Assembly: GCA_037132395.1 (NCBI GenBank)
Contig: JBAXPC010000018.1
Location: forward strand, 1-11,841
Source of the DNA: SICB01 sp037132395
Lineage (GTDB): Bacteria > Patescibacteriota > Saccharimonadia > CAILAD01 > BJGX01
DNA length: 11,841 bases
Direction of reading: 5' to 3'
The notes beneath the pieces were generated by a model. The model was not told the origin of the DNA. It did no database searches and was given only the letters and a program-made list of their open reading frames with translations. The position numbers and the translations under genes are program-made. Of this stretch, positions 4,573-11,346 are shown in pieces. The number at the start of each line of letters is the position of its first letter. The first letter of the stretch is position 1.

Positions 4573-6720
4573 ATGAAAAACTTTTTTGAGGGCTTAAATG
4601 ATGCTCAAGGCGAAGCCGTTAGGACCATCGATGGCCCAATCCTAATGCTAGCCGGTGCAGGTAGCGGAAAAACCAAAACCCTAACCCATCGCATCGCTTA
4701 TTTAGTTGGCGACAAAAAAACCCCTCCATCAGATATTTTGGCGGTTACCTTTACCAATAAGGCGGCAGGCGAAATGCGCTCCAGAGTTGCCCGGCTGCTT
4801 GGTTTTGATGATCCCAGCGCCAACCCAATACCTTTTTTGGGCACCTTTCACTCAATCGCTAATCGTATTCTCAGGAGAGAGGCAGATAAGATAGGCCTGA
4901 CTAGCAACTTTCTTATTTATGATTCATCAGATAGCCAAGCCTTGATAAAAAAGATTTTAAAATCGATGCATCACGATGACAAGGCAATAACGCCTTCAGG
5001 TATAGCCTGGGCCATTTCATCGGCCAAGAACGAGCTAGTAGAGCCAGACCAGTATCGCTCTATGGCCACCAGCAAGCTGCAACTCGTCGCGGCCGATGTT
5101 TATCCTGTATATCAACGAGAGATGATCAAATCTAGGGCTCTAGATTTCGATGATCTTATTATGGAGCTCGTAAAGCTTTTTAAAAACCAAGCTGATGTAC
5201 TGGCAAAGTACCAGCAGCAGTTTAGGTATATTTTGGTCGACGAGTACCAAGATACCAACCACGCCCAGTACCAGCTCATTAAAATGCTAGCTGCCAAGCA
5301 TCAAAATCTCTGCGTGGTCGGAGACGACTGGCAGAGTATTTACTCTTGGCGTGGGGCTAACTATCAAAACATTTTGAATTTTGAATCAGACTACCCAGAT
5401 GCAAAAGTCATTAAGCTCGAGCAAAACTACCGCTCCACACAGACTATTTTAGATGCTGCCCACAGCGTTATTACAAAGAACATCAGCCGTAGTAGCAAAA
5501 AGCTCTGGACCGACCTCGGCCTTGGCGAGAGAGTGCATGTCATGAGCGTTAGTGATGAGCTCGCCGAAGGCCGCACAATTGTCCAGACTATCGACCGACT
5601 GCGCAACTTGAATCCCAAGCTAAGACTGAGCGATTTTGCAGTGTTGTATAGAACCAATGCTCAATCCAGAAGCCTCGAGGAAAGTTTTTTGCAATACAAC
5701 ATACCGTACCAAGTAGTAGGCGGTACGCGTTTTTATGATCGTCGCGAAGTCAAAGACATACTGGCGTATATGAGAGTTATATTTCAGCCCAATGACCTCG
5801 TTAGCCTAACAAGAATACTCAATGTTCCGACTCGTGGCGTCGGTGCCAAAAGCGCTGCTGCGATTATTGACTACCTGGATAAATACGAAGCCGATACGAT
5901 TTCGACCTTGGCCGAACCTAGTAAAATACCGGGACTCAAGGGCAAGGCTCTAGTAGAAATAAAAAAACTTGGGGATATCCTAGATGGCCTGAAAGATTAT
6001 CAAAATCTCAGCATTTATGAATTAATGGAGGGTCTTATAAAGCGCATCGACTACATCGACTACCTCAATGATGGCACTATCTCAGCAGAAGATAGGGTTG
6101 AGAATGTCCAGGAGCTGCTCGGCGTAGCTAAGGTTTATCAAGATATGGACCTCGAAACTTTTCTTACCGAGGTCGCATTGGTATCGGACATAGACTCACT
6201 TGATTCATTCAAAGAGACCGTCAGCATGATGACATTACATGCATCCAAGGGACTCGAATTCGAGGTGGTTTTTATGGTTGGGATGGAAGAATCGATATTT
6301 CCTCATTCGAGGACCTTTTTCGAACCTGAGGAGCTCGAGGAAGAACGCCGACTATGCTACGTTGGTATGACGCGCGCCAAGCAGCAACTTTATTTATTGC
6401 ACGCCAGCTCTCGAATGCTCTACGGTAACACCCAGCATAACGTACCGTCTCGCTTTATCTCAGATATCCCTACAGAAATGGTAGATCAGCCAATTGGTTC
6501 GGCTAGCAATACCTTTACTGATATTGCCAGGCAGAGTTTCGATGATGATTTCCCTGATGAAGTCGATAAAGCTAGCGTTGTGAAGGGAGATAAAGTAATG
6601 CATCCGAAGTTTGGTAAGGGAGTGGTCCTAGAGGTTTCTGGGCCAGAAGTGGTAGTCAAATTTACAAAAGAGGGAATTAAAAACCTGAACCTGCAATATG
6701 CCCCATTAAGAAAAATTTAA
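4573..6720 (+). CDS. UvrD/PcrA-type superfamily 1A DNA helicase
   Basis: ATP-driven 3'-5' helicase of the UvrD/PcrA/Rep group, acting in excision and mismatch repair and in clearing DNA-bound obstacles. The 715 residues carry all motifs in order: Q-motif glutamine (Gln12), Walker A GAGSGKT (28-34), VTFTNKAAGEM (58-68), Walker B VDEYQDT (222-228), VVGDDWQSIYSWRGAN (248-263), KLEQNYRST (281-289), TLHASKGLEFEVVF (554-567) and RRLCYVGMTRAKQQL (592-606). The C-terminal KGDKVMHPKFGKGVV segment and what follows (671-715) is the Tudor-like domain found in PcrA/UvrD. In PcrA and UvrD this tail contacts RNA polymerase. Choosing pcrA over uvrD from sequence alone is not safe. A weak AAGGT about nine bases upstream supports the start. 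Confidence 0.95.
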   Translation: MKNFFEGLNDAQGEAVRTIDGPILMLAGAGSGKTKTLTHRIAYLVGDKKTPPSDILAVTFTNKAAGEMRSRVARLLGFDDPSANPIPFLGTFHSIANRILRREADKIGLTSNFLIYDSSDSQALIKKILKSMHHDDKAITPSGIAWAISSAKNELVEPDQYRSMATSKLQLVAADVYPVYQREMIKSRALDFDDLIMELVKLFKNQADVLAKYQQQFRYILVDEYQDTNHAQYQLIKMLAAKHQNLCVVGDDWQSIYSWRGANYQNILNFESDYPDAKVIKLEQNYRSTQTILDAAHSVITKNISRSSKKLWTDLGLGERVHVMSVSDELAEGRTIVQTIDRLRNLNPKLRLSDFAVLYRTNAQSRSLEESFLQYNIPYQVVGGTRFYDRREVKDILAYMRVIFQPNDLVSLTRILNVPTRGVGAKSAAAIIDYLDKYEADTISTLAEPSKIPGLKGKALVEIKKLGDILDGLKDYQNLSIYELMEGLIKRIDYIDYLNDGTISAEDRVENVQELLGVAKVYQDMDLETFLTEVALVSDIDSLDSFKETVSMMTLHASKGLEFEVVFMVGMEESIFPHSRTFFEPEELEEERRLCYVGMTRAKQQLYLLHASSRMLYGNTQHNVPSRFISDIPTEMVDQPIGSASNTFTDIARQSFDDDFPDEVDKASVVKGDKVMHPKFGKGVVLEVSGPEVVVKFTKEGIKNLNLQYAPLRKI

Positions 6721-6738
6721 GTTGCTCTACACCTGTTA

Positions 6739-6761
6739 TATGAACAATAAAGTTGTTCATA
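6739..6761. repeat. 9-bp perfect inverted repeat after the helicase gene
   Basis: TATGAACAA (6739-6747) and TTGTTCATA (6753-6761) enclose TAAAG. It starts 19 bases after the helicase stop and has no T-run, so it is a poor terminator by itself. It ends seven bases before a TTGACA box, so it could instead be an operator or an mRNA 3'-end stabiliser. Confidence 0.5.
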
Positions 6762-6767
6762 AGAGGT

Positions 6768-6797
6768 TTGACAAAGGGTAGCCAATAAGGCTAAGAT
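6768..6797 (+). promoter_or_regulatory. Candidate promoter upstream of the Rpf-like gene
   Basis: A perfect TTGACA (6768-6773) is followed after 18 bases by TAAGAT (6792-6797), a four-of-six -10 box. Transcription would begin near 6804. An intrinsic terminator lies 20-60 bases downstream, before the coding region, so the arrangement would give either a very short RNA or an attenuated leader. Confidence 0.5.
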
Positions 6798-6821
6798 AGG
6801 TCCATACACACAAACAAAAAC

Positions 6822-6866
6822 AAAAGCCTTTAACAGATAATTAAACAAAGGGCTTTTATTATTTTA
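6822..6866 (+). terminator. Intrinsic terminator or attenuator before the Rpf-like gene
   Basis: AAAAGCC-TTT (6822-6831) pairs with AAA-G-GGCTTTT (6847-6857) around a 15-base A/T-rich loop. It is followed by the T-rich tract TTTTATTATTTT. It could end transcripts from the helicase gene, or act inside the leader made by the promoter at 6768-6797. Confidence 0.65.
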
Positions 6867-6944
6867 CCCCGATTTAGACCTACCCAAGAAAAGCGAAGAT
6901 ACCGCAATATATCTGCTGAAAGTAACAAAAAACACCGCCCTATT

Positions 6945-8045
6945 ATGAGTGTAACAATTATGACGGCTCTCTTTATCTTTGTAGTTTTTTCTGTGCTATT
7001 CGGACAGCCCCAGGTATCAATACGAAATGTAGCTTTTGCGGAGGGCAAGACTCTTCTTACAATATATTCTGATGGCCAAAAGAAAACTGTAGCAACTGAT
7101 GCCAAGACAATAGGTGAGGCACTAGAGCAAAATGGTGTCGAACTAGGCAAGGGCGATGTAGTCGAGCCTTCAGCCGACACTGCTATCAACCAAGCTTTTT
7201 ATAATGCCAATATATATAGGGCCTACCCATCGCTTATTATTGATGGCGCCACCAAGACCACAGTTATGAGCGGCTACCGCAGTGCCCGGCAGGTTGTGGA
7301 GTCCTCCAGTGTCAAGCTCCATAGTGAAGACAAAGTATCCATCGACAGGAGCGACAATTTTGTGGTCGATGGCGTTATTGGTCAGCGTATTATGATTGAT
7401 AGAGCCACACCGGTGGAGGTCACAATCGGTACCAAGACTTTTCAGATGCGCACCTGGAAGCCAACTGTAGGAGAGCTACTGAGCGAAAAAGGGATTCAAA
7501 TTATGCCCACCGATATCCTCAGTGTCGATGCCAAATCCCCGATTACAAAAAATATGAAAATCATCATCAATCGCTTGAGCCAAGACATAGCCCAAGTTAC
7601 CGAAACTATCGAGCCTGAAACACAGTATAAAAATGACCCCAACCAACCAACTAGCTATCAAAAAGTCGAAAGCCAAGGAGTAGCTGGTAAAAAGTTAGTT
7701 AGCTATATTATTAGTCAGCAAAACGGAGTCGAGCTGAGCCGCCAAGCGATTGATACCAAAATCCTCGAGCCAGCAGTACCAAAGGTAGTTATTAGGGGGA
7801 CTAGCTCTGATAGTGATGAGTATAGCGCCAAGATGTTTATTTATTATCGAGAGAGCAAAAATAATCCAAGCTCAGTTGCCGCAAATGGTGCTTGTGGGCT
7901 CGGCCAGGCTTTGCCTTGCAGTAAGATGCCCTGTTCTCTTGGTGACTACGCCTGCCAGGATAAATTCTTTACGAGCTATATGGAGAGTCGATACGGAACC
8001 TGGGAAAAAGCCAAGGCCTTCTGGCTGAGCCATAATTGGTGGTAG
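6945..8045 (+). CDS. Rpf-like cell-wall hydrolase: DUF348 repeats, G5 and lysozyme-like domain
   Basis: Probably a membrane-anchored or secreted peptidoglycan hydrolase related to RpfB (resuscitation-promoting factor). A hydrophobic segment lies at residues 5-20. Three DUF348-type repeats follow (about 35-81, 96-143 and 154-211), then a G5 domain (about 214-286). The C-terminus (295-366) is lysozyme/transglycosylase-like: YYRESKNNP with candidate catalytic Glu303, ACGLGQALPCSKM, then a final GTWEKAKAFWLSHNWW. Cysteines 317, 325, 330 and 337 probably form disulfides outside the cell. The start is uncertain. No Shine-Dalgarno sequence precedes the ATG at 6945. The frame stays open back to 6834 and would add a basic N-terminus, but only non-standard codons such as ATT could start it. 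The likely job is wall remodelling or cleavage of host peptidoglycan. Confidence 0.88.
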   Translation: MSVTIMTALFIFVVFSVLFGQPQVSIRNVAFAEGKTLLTIYSDGQKKTVATDAKTIGEALEQNGVELGKGDVVEPSADTAINQAFYNANIYRAYPSLIIDGATKTTVMSGYRSARQVVESSSVKLHSEDKVSIDRSDNFVVDGVIGQRIMIDRATPVEVTIGTKTFQMRTWKPTVGELLSEKGIQIMPTDILSVDAKSPITKNMKIIINRLSQDIAQVTETIEPETQYKNDPNQPTSYQKVESQGVAGKKLVSYIISQQNGVELSRQAIDTKILEPAVPKVVIRGTSSDSDEYSAKMFIYYRESKNNPSSVAANGACGLGQALPCSKMPCSLGDYACQDKFFTSYMESRYGTWEKAKAFWLSHNWW

Positions 8046-8063
8046 TAAACGCGCTTTATCAAT

Positions 8064-8112
8064 AGATTCGAAAACTCGCAATCTAACCGTGGGCTACCAA
8101 TCTCGCCAGATT
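8064..8112. repeat. Two adjacent hairpins sharing AGATT/AATCT arms
   Basis: AGATTCGA (8064-8071) pairs with TCG and AATCT (8076-8084, one bulged C) around AAAC. Then AATCT (8099-8103) pairs with AGATT (8108-8112) around CGCC. All four arms carry the same five-base unit, so alternative pairings are possible. Neither hairpin has a T-run. They fill the 86-base gap between the Rpf-like and NUDIX genes. Confidence 0.4.
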
Positions 8113-8117
8113 ACATC

Positions 8118-8123
8118 TACAAT
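8118..8123 (+). promoter_or_regulatory. Candidate -10 box of the NUDIX-rsmA pair
   Basis: TACAAT ends eight bases before the GTG start at 8132, the spacing expected for a leaderless transcript. No Shine-Dalgarno sequence is visible in the bases before the GTG. The -35 region is poor, so this is tentative. Confidence 0.35.
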
Positions 8124-8131
8124 AGACCGAA

Positions 8132-8596
8132 GTGAAAGAATTATTTAGATACAACAAAGACTGGCCTTATCACGCTTCGGCAGGTGCAGTGGTGTTTAGT
8201 GCCGATAGCTCCAAGCTAGCGGCACTATATCGCGGTGCTCATAAGCTTGAATCAGAGGGCTGGCATTTGCCCAAGGGCACTATCGAAAACGGCGAATCTA
8301 TTGAGCAAACTGCAATTCGTGAAGTTCGAGAGGAAGCTGGCCTAGATATTGAAATTGTTGGCTACCTAGGTTCTATTAGCCGGGAGTACGATAGCCCGAC
8401 CGACGGCGAGCTGGTTATTAAGACCATTCATTATTTTATTGGTCGGCTAATTCGAGACACGGGTAAAATCGACAACGAGCACGATAGGGTAGATTGGCTG
8501 ACACCAGCAGAAGCAATCAAAAAGACTTCATTGCAGCCTAAAAAAGAAGACGAAATCATCAAAAGAGCACTATTATATAAGGAAAAGTTTTTATGA
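8132..8596 (+). CDS. NUDIX hydrolase
   Basis: Hydrolyses a nucleoside diphosphate linked to another group. The exact substrate is not known from sequence. The complete NUDIX box GX5EX7REUXEEXGU is present from Gly49 to Leu71, with metal-binding glutamates Glu64, Glu67 and Glu68. The setting WHLPKGTIENGES is like that of Ap4A hydrolases and MutT-type enzymes, a family resemblance rather than an assignment. Length is 154 residues, typical of a single-domain member. The start is GTG, since no ATG precedes the conserved AGAVVF strand (17-22) and the N-terminus looks complete. The TGA stop overlaps the rsmA start (ATGA), so the two genes are translationally coupled. Confidence 0.92.
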   Translation: MKELFRYNKDWPYHASAGAVVFSADSSKLAALYRGAHKLESEGWHLPKGTIENGESIEQTAIREVREEAGLDIEIVGYLGSISREYDSPTDGELVIKTIHYFIGRLIRDTGKIDNEHDRVDWLTPAEAIKKTSLQPKKEDEIIKRALLYKEKFL

Positions 8597-9378
8597 AAGC
8601 CAAGAAAAGTTTTGGTCAAAACTGGCTTAAGGACGATACCACAATCGAAAAGATTGTCGAGTCGGCCAATATCAGCGACCAAGACACCATCCTTGAAGTT
8701 GGCCCAGGCCTAGGCGCGCTTACCCGCCAACTAATTAAAACCAAGGCCAAGATTGTGGCGGTCGAAGCCGACGCCGATTTGATACCTCGCTTGCAGAGGA
8801 TGTTTAAAGATTCGAGCAACTTTCAACTCGAGCAAGCCGATATCCTCAAGTACAATCACAGTCTGTTGCCAGGCGGATACAAAATAGTTGCCAACATCCC
8901 GTACTACCTTACATCTAAGCTCATTAGGACTTTCTTGGAGTCCGATAACCCACCAAGCGAAATGGTTTTGATGGTCCAAAAGGAAGTCGCCGAGCGCATT
9001 GTCGCCGAGCCCGGTGCGATGTCGGTGTTATCGTTCTCGGTGCAGTACTATGCCCGGGCCGAAGTCGTTATGGCCGTCTCGCGCGAGCTTTTTGAGCCAG
9101 TACCAAAGGTCGACTCGGCTGTTATTAGGATCGTGCTTCTGCCCCAGCCGCTTTTTGAAGCCGATGGCAAAAAACTTTTTAGGCTGGTCAAGGCCGGCTT
9201 TGGCGAAAAACGCAAAATGCTTCGCAATAGCCTCTCGGGAGGGCTTAATATATCGGCCGACCACGCCGACCAGCTTTTGTTGGCAGCTGGTATTGCTTCT
9301 ACGGCCCGTGCCCAAGAGCTCGACATGAGTGATTGGAGCAAACTGCTTGAGTCGGCAATTGCACTAGAGCTTATCTAA
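8593..9378 (+). CDS. rsmA: 16S rRNA dimethyladenosine transferase RsmA (KsgA)
   Basis: Dimethylates the two adjacent adenosines near the 3' end of 16S rRNA (A1518 and A1519 in E. coli), a late quality step in small-subunit assembly, using S-adenosylmethionine. The 261 residues are the usual length. Motifs seen are KSFGQNWL (5-12), the SAM-binding EVGPGLGALT (35-44), acidic Glu58 after strand 2, QADIL (81-85), the catalytic NIPYYL (101-106), FEPVPKVDSAV (167-177) and FGEKRKMLRNSL (203-214). AAGGAAAAG about seven bases upstream is a good ribosome-binding site inside the NUDIX gene, and the four-base overlap indicates coupled translation. Confidence 0.97.
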   Translation: MKAKKSFGQNWLKDDTTIEKIVESANISDQDTILEVGPGLGALTRQLIKTKAKIVAVEADADLIPRLQRMFKDSSNFQLEQADILKYNHSLLPGGYKIVANIPYYLTSKLIRTFLESDNPPSEMVLMVQKEVAERIVAEPGAMSVLSFSVQYYARAEVVMAVSRELFEPVPKVDSAVIRIVLLPQPLFEADGKKLFRLVKAGFGEKRKMLRNSLSGGLNISADHADQLLLAAGIASTARAQELDMSDWSKLLESAIALELI

Positions 9379-9390
9379 AATACTTAATAA

Positions 9391-9410
9391 TTTAGCGCTT
9401 ATGCTAAAAT
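9391..9410 (+). promoter_or_regulatory. Extended -10 promoter with overlapping inverted repeat
   Basis: TGCTAAAAT (9402-9410) is an extended -10 element (TGN plus TAAAAT). It ends seven bases before the ATG at 9418, which would make the message leaderless or nearly so. TTTAGC (9391-9396) and GCTAAA (9403-9408) form an inverted repeat that covers most of the -10, so a repressor site is possible. Confidence 0.45.
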
Positions 9411-9417
9411 ATAAGGT

Positions 9418-11346
9418 ATGCGTTTGATGCAAAAAATAAAACGGCCAATCAAGTCACTGTTTTTGGTGCTAGTAGGCATTATTCTGATCGCCGTAGCATT
9501 TTATCCGCAATCGTCGCGGGCTAATAATAACTTTTCGTACAATATCGATGTCAATTATTATGTAGCACCTGTCGGCCCGACCTTTGTGAAAGAAACCTAC
9601 AACATCGTCAATAACACCTCGACGCAGTACCTCGATAGCATCAAACTCTCGACGCCATCTGAAACCACCGCCAACATCAAGGTTTATTACAGCGACGGCG
9701 GTAGCATTCCTTTTACTACCCAACGCATTAGCCAAGATGCGGCTGGCTTCAAGTACAGCTACACCCAGATTCAGATCAATTTTAATAGAGCCAACTATGG
9801 CAGCAACCTCAAGTGGGGCTTTGTGGTGGAGTATTCGGTGTCGGATTTGGTCGAAAACAAGGGCCGCGCCAATATCGTTTATATCCCCGGCATATCATCT
9901 AGTAGCACCGAAAACTATCAGGTAAGCTTGACCGTTCCGGGCGACTACGGCAGCGTTCATGGATTTGGTGTAAACCCCAAGCAGTCCACCAACAGCAACG
10001 GCACCAAGACCTACTCTTTTGACCAAAAGGATCTTGTCAACAATTCGGTCCAGCTGCTATTTGGCGACTCCACGACCTACAAGGTCAATTTTGTCTATCC
10101 ATTACAAAACACCTCGAGCTTGCCACAGAATATCGACATTACGCTCCCACCAAGCACCGCCTCCCAGACAGTTTTTATTCAAAACATCAACCCCAAGCCC
10201 AGCTCAACTCGTGTCGATGCCGACGGCAACATCATCGCCTCCTACACGCTAGCCCCCAAGAGTAAGCTCAATGTAGCGGTCGATGTTCTGGCTGATGTTA
10301 ATTTTATCAATTACGACCTTGCCAAAAGCGGCACGATGAACGACATTCCCGGTAATCTCGTTACCAAATATACCAAGGCCACTAGGTACTGGAATAGTGA
10401 TAACCCCGAAATAATTAAAAAAGCCAAAGAACTCACCAGCGACAAAAGCACCGTTGCCGACAAAATCGAAGCCATCAACAAATACGTCATCGCGACACTC
10501 GACTACAACAACGAAAAAATCAAGTACAACATCAGGCAGGGCTCGCTCGAAGCCTACAAAAACCCTAGCAATGTGGTTTGCCTAGAGTACTCCGATTTGA
10601 TGATTGCCTTACTAAGAGCCGCCGGCATACCGGCTCGAATGCCTGTGGGGTATGGCTATTCTGGCAACCTCAAGCAATCGACCGCCGTTAGCGATTCGCT
10701 TCATTCTTGGGTCGATGCCTATGTGCCAAACCTCGGCTGGGTTAATTTAGATCCAACCTGGGGTGAAAAGTTCAATAACTTCGGTATTAGCGATATCGAC
10801 CACTTGGCCTTTGCTATTTGGGGCGAGAACGATTCGGCCCCATCAGCCATAACCGTCAATGGCAAAGATGCCAATTACCAGTACGAAAATGTTAAGCTCG
10901 AATACACTTCTATTCAGCCCAAGGTATCAAACGATGCCAAGCTCAGCTCTACCAAATGGGTTATTTTGCCGTTTTTATCAATCATTAGCTACAACGGCAC
11001 GACCTCGTCCAATTCATCGACTTTCGATTTGAAATTAGAACTAACCCAGGGTGCCAAAAAGACTAGCTCCGATCTGGGCTCTAAAGCTCCAGCCCAAAAA
11101 ATATCCGGAGTTCTGCTCGATTTGGGTCTTGGCTTTGCGCTTAGTTATAAGCTCGGCCTAGCCAGTGCCAGCTCGGCCAGTCTTATAGCTAGTAGCAAGG
11201 GAAGCAATAACTACCTGCCGCTAGCGGCAATTACAGCCCTGCTACTTGGTATTATTATCTGGAGAGTGATAAAATTACGAAATACAAAAAAACCCGAGCC
11301 AGAAGCTCCGAAGGATCCAAAAGATGAAGCAAACCCAACCCAATAA
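9418..11346 (+). CDS. Membrane-anchored transglutaminase-like surface protein
   Basis: The product has 642 residues. An N-terminal signal or anchor segment (12-29, after a basic start) is followed by about 270 residues rich in Thr, Ser and Asn that look like beta-sandwich modules. A transglutaminase-like core lies at about 340-450, a linker follows, then a C-terminal transmembrane helix (about 598-618) and a charged Lys/Pro/Glu tail inside the cell. The core holds a full Cys-His-Asp triad: Cys388 in VVCLEYSDL, His429 in SLHSWVDAYV and Asp445 in NLDPTWG, so it is probably active as a protease or crosslinking enzyme outside the cell. The substrate is unknown. AAGG lies too close to the ATG to be a useful ribosome-binding site. 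The 3' end overlaps metG by 23 bases. Confidence 0.88.
   Translation: MRLMQKIKRPIKSLFLVLVGIILIAVAFYPQSSRANNNFSYNIDVNYYVAPVGPTFVKETYNIVNNTSTQYLDSIKLSTPSETTANIKVYYSDGGSIPFTTQRISQDAAGFKYSYTQIQINFNRANYGSNLKWGFVVEYSVSDLVENKGRANIVYIPGISSSSTENYQVSLTVPGDYGSVHGFGVNPKQSTNSNGTKTYSFDQKDLVNNSVQLLFGDSTTYKVNFVYPLQNTSSLPQNIDITLPPSTASQTVFIQNINPKPSSTRVDADGNIIASYTLAPKSKLNVAVDVLADVNFINYDLAKSGTMNDIPGNLVTKYTKATRYWNSDNPEIIKKAKELTSDKSTVADKIEAINKYVIATLDYNNEKIKYNIRQGSLEAYKNPSNVVCLEYSDLMIALLRAAGIPARMPVGYGYSGNLKQSTAVSDSLHSWVDAYVPNLGWVNLDPTWGEKFNNFGISDIDHLAFAIWGENDSAPSAITVNGKDANYQYENVKLEYTSIQPKVSNDAKLSSTKWVILPFLSIISYNGTTSSNSSTFDLKLELTQGAKKTSSDLGSKAPAQKISGVLLDLGLGFALSYKLGLASASSASLIASSKGSNNYLPLAAITALLLGIIIWRVIKLRNTKKPEPEAPKDPKDEANPTQ

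Noticed and set aside
5323..5360. Helicase motif GDDWQ instead of GDDDQ
   Set aside because: The essential Gln (Gln254) is kept and all other motifs are intact. Trp at this place occurs in some UvrD-like proteins, so it does not suggest loss of function.
9028..9341. Minus-strand frames of 95-97 codons inside rsmA
   Set aside because: Both are antisense to conserved rsmA motifs such as FEPVPKVDSAV. They are products of codon bias on the opposite strand.
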